Shown here: in pieces, positions 32,795-42,021 of the stretch
Layout: every line of letters begins with the position of its first letter
Position numbering within the stretch: position 1 is the first letter of the stretch
Origin: Ga0074139 sp964515195
GTDB taxonomy: Bacteria; Bdellovibrionota; Bdellovibrionia; Bdellovibrionales; Bdellovibrionaceae
Reading direction: 5' to 3'
Assembly (NCBI GenBank): GCA_964515195.1
Contig: CAZETK010000019.1
Span: 1 to 51,769 of the forward strand
Length of the DNA stretch: 51,769 nucleotides
Notes under the pieces: generated by a model
The model's input: the letters and a program-made list of their open reading frames with translations, nothing else
Told to the model about the DNA's origin: nothing
Databases searched by the model: none
Position numbers and translations under genes: made by a program

Positions 32795-33328
32795 CTAAAC
32801 CTTACCTTGCTCAATTAACAAATCAATCCATTCTCTGACGGCGCCGAACCCGCCTCCAACACTAGTTATATAGATACCCTTAATTTTCTTTATTTCAGGT
32901 CGCGCATTGGCCGGGCACGCTTTAAAACCTACTGCCTCCAAAAGCTCACGGTCATTTCGATCATCGCCGATATACGCAACTTCGTTTAAAGAAATGTTAA
33001 GATCGCCGCAAACCTTTTTGACCCGGCCTAACTTATCCTTTTCGCCTGGAAAATAAAAATCCAACTGCAACTTTTGAGACCTGCGGTGATTTAACTCGCG
33101 AGATTCAGCTGTCACAAAACCCGTTTTGATATGCAGTTCATTGAGAATATTGAAGCCCATGCCATCTTGAACTTGGAATCTTTTAAACTCATCTCCGTTT
33201 TCGGTGTAGTACATTCCGCCATCCGTTAAAACCCCATCAATGTCCGACAGAAACAGCTTCACTTTATGGTGGCGGCAAAGGGACTTCCAATGATAAATCT
33301 TAATACGTCTTGCAATATTGCTGAACAT
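32795..33328 (-). CDS. kdsC: KdsC-like HAD phosphatase
   Basis: A 177-residue HAD-superfamily phosphatase of the KdsC type, which removes phosphate from KDO 8-phosphate in lipopolysaccharide core synthesis. Motif I is D29-I-D31-GVLTDGG, with FVTAESREL (motif II region) and YIGDDRNDRELL (motif IV); there is no cap domain, as in the family. The extra 20 residues at the N terminus (HWKSLCRHHK) are slightly longer than usual. No other KDO gene is nearby, so a related sugar phosphatase is possible. Same strand as galE. Confidence 0.82.
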   Translation of the reverse strand: MFSNIARRIKIYHWKSLCRHHKVKLFLSDIDGVLTDGGMYYTENGDEFKRFQVQDGMGFNILNELHIKTGFVTAESRELNHRRSQKLQLDFYFPGEKDKLGRVKKVCGDLNISLNEVAYIGDDRNDRELLEAVGFKACPANARPEIKKIKGIYITSVGGGFGAVREWIDLLIEQGKV

Positions 33329-33383
33329 CGCTGTTCTATAGCCTTTATTGCTCTACTTATCAAATGCTCAATTAGCTAAAGGC

Positions 33384-35636
33384 TCATCGCTGAGTGCGAA
33401 TGTGAATTTGGCCCTGGCGTTTGAGGATTCGAATAACGACGTCGTCCCGATAGCGAATTATCTCTAAATCCGCCACTCCCTTACGGCCTAATCTTAAGCC
33501 TTTCAGGTGAACTTCTTTTAACCATTCAGGCAAGGAGGCTGATTCAAATAAGACGGCGTCCTCACGGGCTAGAATTTTAAGTCCCAAACAGGCCTGTAGA
33601 AGCATAAACACAGCTCCTGCGGCCCATGCCTGGGGTGCACATGAAAGTGGATAGAGCGTAGGTCCTTGGCCAGGGCGTCGTTCAAATCCACAAAATAGTT
33701 CAGGCAAGCGCGCCGCTTCGACGGACCTGCTTACGTCGAACATGGCTGTTAATATTTTAGCCGCTAAGTCTTTTCGACCATAGCGAGCTAATCCCAAGGC
33801 CACTATGGAATTGTCGTGGGGCCATATTGAACCATTATGATAGGACATTGGATTGTAACGGGCTTCTCCCTGGGAAATCGTTCGAATTCCCCAACCGCAA
33901 AACATTGAGCTTTCGATTAAACCATCACAAACTTGAGGTGCCACTTCAGGATTTACAATTCCCGAAAATAAACAATGTCCTACGTTCGAGCTTTTTACCT
34001 GACATTGTCGCTTTTCTCCGTCGAGGGCCAATGCAAAAGTTTGCAACTCATCACTCCAAAACGCCTTGTGAAAATCTTCTTTCAAAATTTCCGCTTCTTT
34101 TTTTAGTTGTATGGCAATTTCGGTTTTTCCAAGGCGCAGCGCCATGTTCGCCATGTGGATTTTTGCCGCGTAGACGTATCCCTGAACCTCACAAAGAGCA
34201 ACTGGTGGGATAACACTTGATCCATCTTTATAAAAAATAGAATCATAAGAGTCTTTCCAGCCCTGACTCACGAGTCCGTCTTTTGAACGGCGTGAATATT
34301 CAACAAATCCATCATTATCTAAATCTCCATAGTCCCGGATCCAAAACAAAGCGGCTTCAATATTGTTCCAGATGGATGATATGAATTCGGCATCATCAGT
34401 AGCCTGTAAATACTCGCCCGCTAACATTATAAACAGCGGAGTTGAGTCTACAGCTCCATAGTATTTTTGAAATGGGATTTCTCCTAGATTCGCCATTTCA
34501 CCAAAACGAGCTTCGTGTAGAATTTTCCCGGGTTCTGCATCTCTTTCCGGAGAGACTTCGTGTGCTTGCGTGTGTGCTAAAAATGTCAGAACGCCCTTCG
34601 CAATTTCGGGGTTAATCCAAAGTGTCTGAAGGGCCGTAATCACCCCATCTCGCCCAAAGGTCGTACTAAACCAAGGGACACCCGCATAGGGGTAAGGACC
34701 ATATTTGGTTTCGGAAGTCAGCATTCTTAAGTCGTGATAAGACCTTTGTATCCACTCATTGGCTAAACTGTTGGAGGTGTTGATCATGCACATATTAGCG
34801 TTACTTTGACTGGTCTTTTCCTCCTGCATTTTGAGGGTCGATTCAAATTTCTTTTGAGGATGGAATTTCAGCTCGTGAACTCTTTTGCCCACCTGACAAC
34901 GAATACAAATGAAAACTTCGACGCTATCTTCTGCTAAGGGAGCCTCTAGCTTCAAACCGTCAATACTCCGGTCAACTGCCAGATCCTGTTCACAGGAGTA
35001 AAGCACTTGAGTGCTTCGGCAAATACCGTCAAGCCCTCTGTACTCGATCGCATAAATATCATCATGCCAATGACCGCTCTTGACTATTTCTCCGCGTTTT
35101 TCACGGGCCATTCCGCGAATTTCAAAGATGTCTTTGTAGTCAGCGCCAAATCGATATTGCAAAGGAATTGTGACTTTCTTTTTTGAAAAATTAACCAGAC
35201 GTAATCGCTCATGATAGGTGTTAGTGCTGAGAAAAATTGATCGATAAAGGTGAATTGATCCTTGCGGCAAGTATATTCCGTCGGAGTCGTAAAATTCTGG
35301 ATTTGTCATATCGACAACCAGTCGTATGTTTTCTTCTGAAATCGTCGAGTTCAGAAGCAGAGGCCGATCAACACCTAAGTTGAATTCCAACAAGCTTAAG
35401 AACCGTGTGCCTTCTAAGTAAAGTCCCTCTTCGCTATCCTGGGCACTATAGATTTCTCCATAGCGATCAAAGACACCAAACAACTCTTCATCCTTCAGAA
35501 CTCTGACTCTTTGTTCAGCTAATAAAGAACTCGCCAGAATGTAAGTTTGCCCCTGAATACTGAGCTGTTTTTGAATCTTTGCGTGGGATTGTACTTGACG
35601 GGCCTCGGTGGGCTCTTGTTGCAATGATTTTTTCAT
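33384..35636 (-). CDS. Amylo-alpha-1,6-glucosidase (glycogen-debranching type)
   Basis: A 750-residue protein of the bacterial amylo-alpha-1,6-glucosidase family. The N-terminal beta domain (about 28-300) starts IQGQTYILASSLLAE with the glycan-binding LFGVFDRYGEIY; the C-terminal alpha/alpha barrel (about 310-720) has the typical FSTTFGRDGVITALQTLW and DLDNDGFVEYSRRS motifs. It would hydrolyse alpha-1,6 branches in glycogen-like glucans, or a related glycoside. No signal peptide. Its first 41 codons overlap the 3' end of the glycosyltransferase gene by 122 bases in another frame. A weak AAGGA precedes the ATG. Confidence 0.9.
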   Translation of the reverse strand: MKKSLQQEPTEARQVQSHAKIQKQLSIQGQTYILASSLLAEQRVRVLKDEELFGVFDRYGEIYSAQDSEEGLYLEGTRFLSLLEFNLGVDRPLLLNSTISEENIRLVVDMTNPEFYDSDGIYLPQGSIHLYRSIFLSTNTYHERLRLVNFSKKKVTIPLQYRFGADYKDIFEIRGMAREKRGEIVKSGHWHDDIYAIEYRGLDGICRSTQVLYSCEQDLAVDRSIDGLKLEAPLAEDSVEVFICIRCQVGKRVHELKFHPQKKFESTLKMQEEKTSQSNANMCMINTSNSLANEWIQRSYHDLRMLTSETKYGPYPYAGVPWFSTTFGRDGVITALQTLWINPEIAKGVLTFLAHTQAHEVSPERDAEPGKILHEARFGEMANLGEIPFQKYYGAVDSTPLFIMLAGEYLQATDDAEFISSIWNNIEAALFWIRDYGDLDNDGFVEYSRRSKDGLVSQGWKDSYDSIFYKDGSSVIPPVALCEVQGYVYAAKIHMANMALRLGKTEIAIQLKKEAEILKEDFHKAFWSDELQTFALALDGEKRQCQVKSSNVGHCLFSGIVNPEVAPQVCDGLIESSMFCGWGIRTISQGEARYNPMSYHNGSIWPHDNSIVALGLARYGRKDLAAKILTAMFDVSRSVEAARLPELFCGFERRPGQGPTLYPLSCAPQAWAAGAVFMLLQACLGLKILAREDAVLFESASLPEWLKEVHLKGLRLGRKGVADLEIIRYRDDVVIRILKRQGQIHIRTQR

Positions 35637-36639
35637 ATAATTTCAAATAATCCTTAGCCATGCGTTCCGATGAAAATCTTGTTTCGAAAATTTCGCGACA
35701 CTTGTGGCGATCTATTTGGCCAATTTTACCCACAGCTTCTGCCGCCTCTTGGATACTATGGACAATATAACCTGATTTATTATGATCCAGAATTTCGGGC
35801 ACAGACCCATTGTTATAGGCAATTACCGGAGTTCCACACGCCAAAGATTCAATGACAACAAGACCAAATGGCTCTGGCCAATCAATGGGGAAAAGAAGAG
35901 CTTTGGCTCGCCCCAAAAATTCATTTTTTTGTTGGTCGTCAATTTCACCAATGTATTCCACCAAAGGATGGTTAAGAAGCGGCTTCACCTTTGCGGTAAA
36001 AAACTCCCGGTCCGCTGGGTCCACTTTTGCGGCCAGTTTAAGCGGAGTATTGGATCTTATCGCAATATCAATAGCCTGTTCCGGCCTTTTTTCTGGAGAC
36101 ATTCGGCCAAGAAAGGCAAGATACTCTCCTTTTTCGGGATAAAATCTACAACTCTTTTTTGGAATACCGTGATAAACATTCCCCACCCAGTTCGCGAAGG
36201 ATAGTGGTTTTTGTTGCGCCTTCGAAATTGAAACTACCGGCATATCTGCGAATTCTAAATAGAGGGGCATAAGATCAGGAAGATCCAAACGGCCATGGAG
36301 CGTTGTCAATTGGGGTATTCCCGTTACTCGAGACAAAGCGAAATGAAGGTAATCGATATGAAAGTGAATAATGTCAAAACAATGCGCCACCTTTGACACT
36401 TGTTGGATTTGTAATAAGTGGTAGGCAAGAGGATCCCGGCAATTTTCACTCAACCTTAGCGCTCTTCGGCAAGAAGAAACTAATCGCGCAGACGTAACCG
36501 AATCTGCAGAGGCAAAAAGAGTTACATCGTGGCCCTCGCGAACCAGCTCTTCTGTTAAGAAGCTCACGACCCTTTCAGTACCCCCGTACAGCTTGGGTGG
36601 AACGCTTTCATAAAGTGGGGAAACTTGGGCAATTTTCAT
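35515..36639 (-). CDS. Glycosyltransferase family 4
   Basis: A 374-residue GT-B glycosyltransferase of family 4. The start at 36639 has GGGAG before it. The N-terminal MKIAQVSPLYESVPPKLYGG contains the Gly-rich loop (YGGTERVV); the C-terminal domain has YLAFLGRMSPEKRPEQAIDI and the nucleotide-sugar motif PEPFGLVVIESLACGTPVIA with the conserved Glu residues. The tail after about residue 340 (ATRAHRGPSS..., EFFIS) is not typical of the family and is encoded inside the start of the debranching gene. This pairing of a glycosyltransferase with a debranching enzyme suggests glycogen or glucan metabolism. Confidence 0.92.
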   Translation of the reverse strand: MKIAQVSPLYESVPPKLYGGTERVVSFLTEELVREGHDVTLFASADSVTSARLVSSCRRALRLSENCRDPLAYHLLQIQQVSKVAHCFDIIHFHIDYLHFALSRVTGIPQLTTLHGRLDLPDLMPLYLEFADMPVVSISKAQQKPLSFANWVGNVYHGIPKKSCRFYPEKGEYLAFLGRMSPEKRPEQAIDIAIRSNTPLKLAAKVDPADREFFTAKVKPLLNHPLVEYIGEIDDQQKNEFLGRAKALLFPIDWPEPFGLVVIESLACGTPVIAYNNGSVPEILDHNKSGYIVHSIQEAAEAVGKIGQIDRHKCREIFETRFSSERMAKDYLKLYEKIIATRAHRGPSSTIPRKDSKTAQYSGANLHSGEFFIS

Positions 36640-36882
36640 GGAAAAAACTCCCGATTCAGGTCTATTCATCTACTGGCCGTAGTTCCTGCAATTTTCTCTC
36701 CAAATATCATTGCGATTTTGTTTAAGTCAGGGGGCTCAATCTAGAATTTTTTGTGAAGACACAAGATCTCGGGCTGGGGCTGACCGAATTGATCGATGTG
36801 GATACGAGAGGCCGGTTTTATTATACTTTGTTTTGCCCAACCTAAGACTAAGGGCGGGGCACTTTTTCGTCCTGGTCTTGGA

Positions 36883-37872
36883 ATGGAGCGCGTAGTTCAC
36901 CATAATAGAAAGGTGGACCGGCGTAATTTGATTCGATTCTTGGCTCTTGCTAGCGTGTCCAGCCTTTGCGGCTGTGCTAGCCATACTGTTCGAAGCCTGT
37001 TCAGTTGGGAAAAGCCCCTGCAGAAGAATAAAACATTGGTATTAAGTGACTCTATAGAAGACAGCAATGATATTGGTGAGGTTCAAGGCGTATCTGCGCC
37101 GCAAGAGGGCTATTTATCTTCTCCACAAGAACTAACCGGTAATGTTTATGAGGATCTGAAAGCCAGAAGTCTTTACTTTAATCGGGAATTTCCCAATGAT
37201 ATCTACTTCCGAGAAGAAAAATTTGAATTGATCAAGAGCTTGTTAAAAAAATTTCGAGCCGTCCAAAGCCATGTAGGGCACGGAAATTTCAACGTCATGG
37301 GGATGGATGATTTTTTTCGATTTGCGAACGTTGCTGCCGGATCATCAGAAGTTACCACTGCTGAAAAAAAATTGCTTGAAGAGATCTTTTATTTTGATGC
37401 CAAGAAATATGGCTTTCAAGGTCAAAAGGTTATTCACCAGTTTACAGAAACCTTTCAAAAGAATTCTGTAATTAAAATGCCCTACACTGGACATTTTCTT
37501 CGCAAGGGATATCCAGTAGAAGTTTATAATCGGATTTTAAAAGATGTGGGCCCTTCTTTGATTCTTACGTCCGGAGTTAGGGCTTTGGCAAAACAGTATC
37601 ATCTTTTTTTTGAAAAAAGCCTAGAGTCTAATGGAAATTTATCTAAAGCTTCGCGCTCACTTGCACCTCCAGGATACTCGTTTCATGGCCAGGGAGATTT
37701 CGATATCGGAAAACGTGGTTATGGGTTTAAAAATTTTACGGATGAATTTGCAAAGACAGATGAGTTCAAGCGGCTTATTGATCTTGGCTATATAGAAGTA
37801 CGCTATCCAGAAAGTAATTTGCTGGGCGTACGCTTTGAGCCTTGGCATATCAAGGTTCCTTTTGAAAGCTAG
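36883..37872 (+). CDS. M15 (VanY-type) peptidase, possible Tat lipoprotein
   Basis: A protein of about 329 residues. Residues about 190-329 form a VanY/D-alanyl-D-alanine carboxypeptidase domain: SGVRALAKQYHLFF, SRSLAPPGYSFHGQGDFDIG with the zinc His and Asp, and GVRFEPWHIKV with the EPWH motif. It should trim peptidoglycan peptides. The N terminus has R13-R14 (DRRNLIRFLALAS) and a lipobox-like LCGC (Cys31), so export by the Tat path and lipidation are plausible. ATG 36883 is a choice between several (ATG 36796, GTG 36913); none has a strong ribosome binding site. Stands alone, divergent from the glycosyltransferase. Confidence 0.82.
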   Translation: MERVVHHNRKVDRRNLIRFLALASVSSLCGCASHTVRSLFSWEKPLQKNKTLVLSDSIEDSNDIGEVQGVSAPQEGYLSSPQELTGNVYEDLKARSLYFNREFPNDIYFREEKFELIKSLLKKFRAVQSHVGHGNFNVMGMDDFFRFANVAAGSSEVTTAEKKLLEEIFYFDAKKYGFQGQKVIHQFTETFQKNSVIKMPYTGHFLRKGYPVEVYNRILKDVGPSLILTSGVRALAKQYHLFFEKSLESNGNLSKASRSLAPPGYSFHGQGDFDIGKRGYGFKNFTDEFAKTDEFKRLIDLGYIEVRYPESNLLGVRFEPWHIKVPFES

Positions 37873-37876
37873 AGTT

Positions 37877-38134
37877 CTACTGGTTGGCGGTTGGGGGTTC
37901 GGCCCTATCCGTCAAATTTTGGTATCCCATCCTACTTGCACAATGAGCACAACAGAACATTCTTTCATTAGTTTCAACCCCATGACCTATAATAAGATTA
38001 TTGCAATGCTCGCATTTAGGAGCTAATTTATTAATAGCACATTCAAAGCAGTCAAAAGTGTACTCTTTACTATCCATTAAAATCTGGAAGGCTTTATCAT
38101 ACAGATTTCCACAGCTATCACAGACATTTTTCAT
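37877..38134 (-). CDS. Small zinc-ribbon/metallothionein-like protein
   Basis: An 85-residue cytoplasmic protein with eight or more Cys in CxxC pairs: CDSCGNLYDKAF, FDCFECAINKLAP, CEHCNNLIIGHGVE, FCCAHCASRMG. Four pairs can bind two zinc ions. The pattern (FDCFECAI, LAPKCEHC, IGHGVE, CCAHCA) is that of a short bacterial family related to prokaryotic metallothioneins. Function unproven; metal storage or protein contacts are possible. GGAG lies before the ATG. Its stop is 4 bases from the M15 peptidase stop, convergent. Confidence 0.85.
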   Translation of the reverse strand: MKNVCDSCGNLYDKAFQILMDSKEYTFDCFECAINKLAPKCEHCNNLIIGHGVETNERMFCCAHCASRMGYQNLTDRAEPPTANQ

Positions 38135-38471
38135 TATGGACTCCTTCTTCGCACTTAAATTTATAAACAGTATTTGATTTTTATTTTTATAGGAATATCA
38201 TGCGCATACTTTGGCCGAAACGGAAATTCTAGGGGTGGGCCTAAAAGCACTAAATGCTTCTATCGGCTTTGATTTTCTACAAGAGGTCTGATTTTTTCTT
38301 CAAGAATCATTTTAAGGCCTCTTTTAGATAACCACCATCTATTTCCATAGAAGCTCTTCAAAGCTGTCGACTTAGTAACTTTGAGGTCATAAACATCAAA
38401 GCGGTCCTACCGTCTCGACTTGAGACTTTTCTTAACTATCTTGAGTTTCCATCCTGCCCCTGTACAATATA
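38135..38471. other. Intergenic region without clear gene
   Basis: About 340 bases between divergent genes. No convincing frame or RNA. A weak AAGAGG/CCTCTT inverted pair spans about 38281-38324. It should hold promoters for both neighbours. Confidence 0.4.
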
Positions 38472-39965
38472 ATGTGGATGCGCAAAATTCTTGCCCTTTC
38501 CATCTTACTGGTTCTACTGGTTTATCAAGGCTGTTCGGACGGATTGCAAAATCCTCTGCGTTTTGAGTCGTCTACCAATAAATATCAGAGCTCAGAAGTC
38601 GCTGGTGGCGGGAATGGTGAGGGATATGATGGCAAGATTCGTATCCTGCACCACTACGTTGATAATTTCACATGTAACGGAAAGCCGGCACCTGAGTCTG
38701 TTTTATTCCGTAATTCTGAGATGAACTGGTACCTGATTCAAAATTCAAAACAAAGCTGCCCCTCCAATGCGGCCATCGCTGTTGAGGGCGTCGTCTACGA
38801 TGAGGGCACCAAAACGGCAACCTATAATGGTAAAATCTATGTGCCGCCCAGGCCCTATTTTGTAGACACGAATGCTAATCCCAATTTGCCGGATGTGAAT
38901 CTGATGGATGGAATATGCGCCGATGAAAACGGGACTTGCTCATTACGGGCCGCCGTACAACAAACCGTTCCTGTATCCTTTACTGATGCCGTTATAATTC
39001 ATATCCCGGCCGGAATCTTTAATCTCACAAGCCCTCTGTCATTAAGGGGCGTGATGCCCGATAGCCATGAAATCACCATCCGAGGAGAAAGCCCAACAAC
39101 CTCGATACTGGACGGCGGCGGCGCCACAAGGCATTTTTCAATAAGATCAACTTCAATGGCTCCGATTACCATTGAAAACCTGACTCTACAAAACGGGTTT
39201 TATGGAAATACGCTCGATCCTGGGGCCTCAATCTCATACCAACTTGACCCAAGTGCTGAATTTAGACTTAAATCGGCGGACGGTCTCCTCCAGGAGATTC
39301 GTAACTTTTTTCCCGAGTATGATGAGGCTACGGCCAACCCTTTGAACTCGCGATTGAATATTACCAACTGTGTTTTTAAGGGCAATAAGAATCACAGTAC
39401 GATTATAGCCGGGCACTTAACCGGCAAACTCACTGTCCGAAACTCCCTTTTCATACAGAATGAGCAACACGGTGTCTATTCAACATCGGCAGACTCTCTT
39501 GTTGTGGAAGATTCAATATTTGTAGAACAAGCGTCCCGTGGTATCGCCGTTCATGATAATATCTCTCAGGTTTCCATTCGCAGGTCACGATTTTCAGAGA
39601 CCTACGAAGGTGTCAGCTTGATAGATTGTCGAAATTGCTCACTCGAATCGATTGAAAGTTTCAACAATAAGAGAAATGGCCTAACTATCATTACTTCGCT
39701 TAAGGGCTCGATCTACGATGTCATCATCCGCGATGCGAAAATTTATGATAACCTTACGGGTCCAGGCTCGCTTTCAACTCCGAACCTGTCTGGCTCGGAC
39801 GGAAATATCCATGTTCAATTTAATTCTCCCACAAATTATTTAGATCTTATTGATTCAAATCTATTCATGACTAATTCAGCTCTTCCGAACTGCTCTAGTA
39901 ATGCCACGATCAATCAAATTCGTCTCCGTAACACCATGGTAAATGATGCTTCTTGCCAGCCATAA
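38472..39965 (+). CDS. Exported right-handed beta-helix protein, probable lipoprotein
   Basis: A 497-residue protein with an N-terminal hydrophobic signal (MWMRKILALSILLVLLVYQG then Cys21); the lipobox is not canonical. Residues 30-140 are unrecognised. Near 150 comes a CSLREA-like motif (CADENGTCSLRAAVQQ), which marks the first turn of some beta-helix surface proteins. About residues 160-497 fit a right-handed parallel beta-helix, with repeated short strands (IENLTLQNGFYG, LNITNCVFKGNKNHS, LTVRNSLFIQNEQHG, LVVEDSIFVEQASRG, VSIRRSRFSETYEG). Such folds often bind or cleave polysaccharides; no catalytic residues are evident. Likely surface or outer-membrane located. Monocistronic. Confidence 0.85.
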   Translation: MWMRKILALSILLVLLVYQGCSDGLQNPLRFESSTNKYQSSEVAGGGNGEGYDGKIRILHHYVDNFTCNGKPAPESVLFRNSEMNWYLIQNSKQSCPSNAAIAVEGVVYDEGTKTATYNGKIYVPPRPYFVDTNANPNLPDVNLMDGICADENGTCSLRAAVQQTVPVSFTDAVIIHIPAGIFNLTSPLSLRGVMPDSHEITIRGESPTTSILDGGGATRHFSIRSTSMAPITIENLTLQNGFYGNTLDPGASISYQLDPSAEFRLKSADGLLQEIRNFFPEYDEATANPLNSRLNITNCVFKGNKNHSTIIAGHLTGKLTVRNSLFIQNEQHGVYSTSADSLVVEDSIFVEQASRGIAVHDNISQVSIRRSRFSETYEGVSLIDCRNCSLESIESFNNKRNGLTIITSLKGSIYDVIIRDAKIYDNLTGPGSLSTPNLSGSDGNIHVQFNSPTNYLDLIDSNLFMTNSALPNCSSNATINQIRLRNTMVNDASCQP

Positions 39966-40089
39966 ACAATTATATATCTATGGCTACGCGCGTGTCATCT
40001 TCTAGTGATTAAAACCTTCTGTCTATGATTTTCAATTGTCGATCAATCGTATGGAGCGGTGTCTCCAGAAAGGCGGCCTGGCACCTAAT

Positions 40090-40179
40090 TGGCGGAGAGA
40101 GTGGGATTCGAACCCACGAGCCCCGCGAAGGGCTGCCAGTTTTCAAGACTGGTGTATTCAACCGCTCTACCATCTCTCC
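40090..40179 (-). tRNA. tRNA-Ser (UGA anticodon)
   Basis: A 90-base cloverleaf on the minus strand: acceptor GGAGAGA pairs with TCTCTCC, anticodon arm CCAGT-CTTGAAA-ACTGG gives anticodon TGA, a long class II variable arm (CAGCCCTTCGCGGGGCTC) typical of serine tRNA, and T arm GTGGG-TTCGAAT-CCCAC. G73 and an encoded CCA end it at 40090. It reads UCA (and related UCN) codons. It lies 192 bases downstream of serS on the same strand. Confidence 0.98.
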
Positions 40180-40248
40180 GAAGTCAGTTCTATGGGATTT
40201 CGACCCCGGAAGTCAAACTCAGATCTTGGAATTCTAAGCCAAGCTAGA

Positions 40249-40273
40249 GGCCCCCCAGGTTATTTCAGGGGCC
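40249..40273 (-). terminator. G/C hairpin between serS and tRNA-Ser
   Basis: GGCCCC (40249-40254) pairs with GGGGCC (40268-40273) with a 13-base loop; the stem extends as GAG/CTC beyond a bulge. No T run follows, so it may be a processing or weak termination site. Confidence 0.45.
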
Positions 40274-40371
40274 CTCCATCCCAAAATAGCCTAATAAAAA
40301 AGCAACTAAGTCCCGGGCTGCGCTAACCCTTTGGCTCTATATGAGGCGTGGTTCACCTTCGATTAGATTTT

Positions 40372-41646
40372 TTACAAGTAGTGTTGAAGAACCTTCGGTG
40401 TCTTAACAGTTCCATCTTCTTGCTGATAGTTTTCCAAAATCGCTATCAAGGTCCGTCCGACAGCAAGTCCTGATCCGTTCAAGGTATGAACGAATTGTGG
40501 CTTGCCGGCCCCTCCCGGTCTGAAGCGGATATTGGCCCGCCGAGCTTGGAAATCTTCAAAGTTAGAGCAAGATGAAATTTCACGATACTCGCCTGGGCCC
40601 GGTAACCAAACTTCCAGATCATAGGTTTTAGCTGACCCAAATCCCATATCACCTGTGCATAAAAGCATTCGCCGATAAGGAAGCTCCAGCTCTTCTAGGA
40701 CTTTCTCGGCGTGGGAAGTTAGCTGTTCTAAAACCTCGTAGGATTTTTCTGGGTGGGCAAACGTCATGAGTTCTACTTTATGAAACTGGTGCTGACGAAT
40801 AAGCCCTTTGGTGTCTCGACCATGGCTTCCCGCCTCGGAGCGGAAACAGGGTGAAAAGGCACAAAAAGAAATAGGAAGCTCTTCTTCATTCAAAATTTCA
40901 TTGGCGAAATAATTTGTGACAGGAACCTCAGCGGTCGGAATAAGCGAATACTGAGTTCCTTCCATGTGAAAAAGATCTTCTTTAAACTTTGGTAATTGCC
41001 CTGTTCCCAACAGACTTGTCTGATTCACCATAAAAGGAGGAATCATTTCTGTGTAACCATGTTTTTTGCTGTGAAGATCCATCATGAATTGAATTAAGGC
41101 TCGCTCGAGTCGGGCCGCCTGGCCCTTTAAAAACGCAAACCGAGTGCCTGTCACTTTGCTGGCCCGCTCAAAATCAATGATCCCCAACTTTTCACCAATT
41201 TCCCAGTGCTCTTTGGGTTTAAAAGTAAACTGGCGGGGAGTGCCAACTTTTTTGATTTCAACATTTTGTTCACTAGAGGCCCCAACAGGAACGCTGGCAT
41301 GGGGCCTATTTGGAAGATGAAGCGCCAGCTCGAAAACTTGCTGATCTACCGCTCCAGCCTCGGCTTCCATTTTTTTAACTTCGGCTGAAAGTTGGCCCAT
41401 TTCTTTAATCAGATCAGCGGCATCTTGGCCCTGGCGTTTCATTTGAGCGATTTCGCCGCTAACTTTGTTCTGCTTAGATTTTTCAGACTCAGCCTTGGTT
41501 ATCAATTCACGACGTTTTTTATTGAGTTCTAACACCTGATCAAGAACTTCCAAGCTGGATCCCCGGTTTTTCAAGGCAATCCTGTATTCTTCCAGAAAGC
41601 TGGGACCTGTCTCGTGTTTTCTGTCAAATAGCTTAATATCGATCAT
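40372..41646 (-). CDS. serS: Seryl-tRNA synthetase
   Basis: 424 residues, normal length. It charges tRNA-Ser with serine in the cytoplasm. The N-terminal coiled coil (about 28-100; VLELNKKRRELITKAES, SEKSKQNKVSGEIAQMKRQG) grips the long variable arm of tRNA-Ser. Class II motifs: motif 2 around FRSEAGSHGRDTKGLIRQHQ and motif 3 as LNGSGLAVGRTLIAILENYQ. The nearest tRNA gene, 192 bases downstream on the same strand, is its substrate tRNA-Ser. Confidence 0.97.
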   Translation of the reverse strand: MIDIKLFDRKHETGPSFLEEYRIALKNRGSSLEVLDQVLELNKKRRELITKAESEKSKQNKVSGEIAQMKRQGQDAADLIKEMGQLSAEVKKMEAEAGAVDQQVFELALHLPNRPHASVPVGASSEQNVEIKKVGTPRQFTFKPKEHWEIGEKLGIIDFERASKVTGTRFAFLKGQAARLERALIQFMMDLHSKKHGYTEMIPPFMVNQTSLLGTGQLPKFKEDLFHMEGTQYSLIPTAEVPVTNYFANEILNEEELPISFCAFSPCFRSEAGSHGRDTKGLIRQHQFHKVELMTFAHPEKSYEVLEQLTSHAEKVLEELELPYRRMLLCTGDMGFGSAKTYDLEVWLPGPGEYREISSCSNFEDFQARRANIRFRPGGAGKPQFVHTLNGSGLAVGRTLIAILENYQQEDGTVKTPKVLQHYL

Positions 41647-41713
41647 TTCTCATTCCTTACTGATGTCGCAGGACTTACCTGCATGGCGCTCCGGGCCGCT
41701 TGCAGCTGGCTCA

Positions 41714-42019
41714 TCAGGGCGCTAGTAAGATGTACATCCTCAAGATCTGCAGTACAAGCACGCAAAATATGTCAAAAAGAAAAACTTTTAATAATGACCA
41801 CTGGGACGAGATTTTAAAAAAAACGGCGGTAGTCACAACCACAAAAAGAATGACTCCCAAATAGCCATAGCCCATAAGCTGTCGCCCAATGAGTCCAATA
41901 ACGTACCCTAAAATCAATCCGGTTAAGAGTCTTAGGGCGATGGTCAAACCACGATATCCCGAGCTTTGCGTTGAGTTCTTCATGTTCGCCGTAAGCCCTT
42001 CGAACTTTTCGCCTATCAT
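41714..42019 (-). CDS. Small three-helix membrane protein
   Basis: A 101-residue protein with about three membrane segments (about 27-47, 50-70, 78-98) and a polar N-terminal 20 residues. Family unknown. Its ATG lies 2 bases after the stop of the GYF/TPR gene, whose last codons carry the GGAGG ribosome binding site, so they are coupled. It could be a membrane partner of that TPR protein. Confidence 0.75.
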   Translation of the reverse strand: MIGEKFEGLTANMKNSTQSSGYRGLTIALRLLTGLILGYVIGLIGRQLMGYGYLGVILFVVVTTAVFFKISSQWSLLKVFLFDIFCVLVLQILRMYILLAP

Positions 42020-42021
42020 TC

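Noticed and set aside
40025..40326. Short plus-strand frames around 40.1 kb
   Set aside because: They run through the tRNA-Ser gene antisense and resemble no protein.
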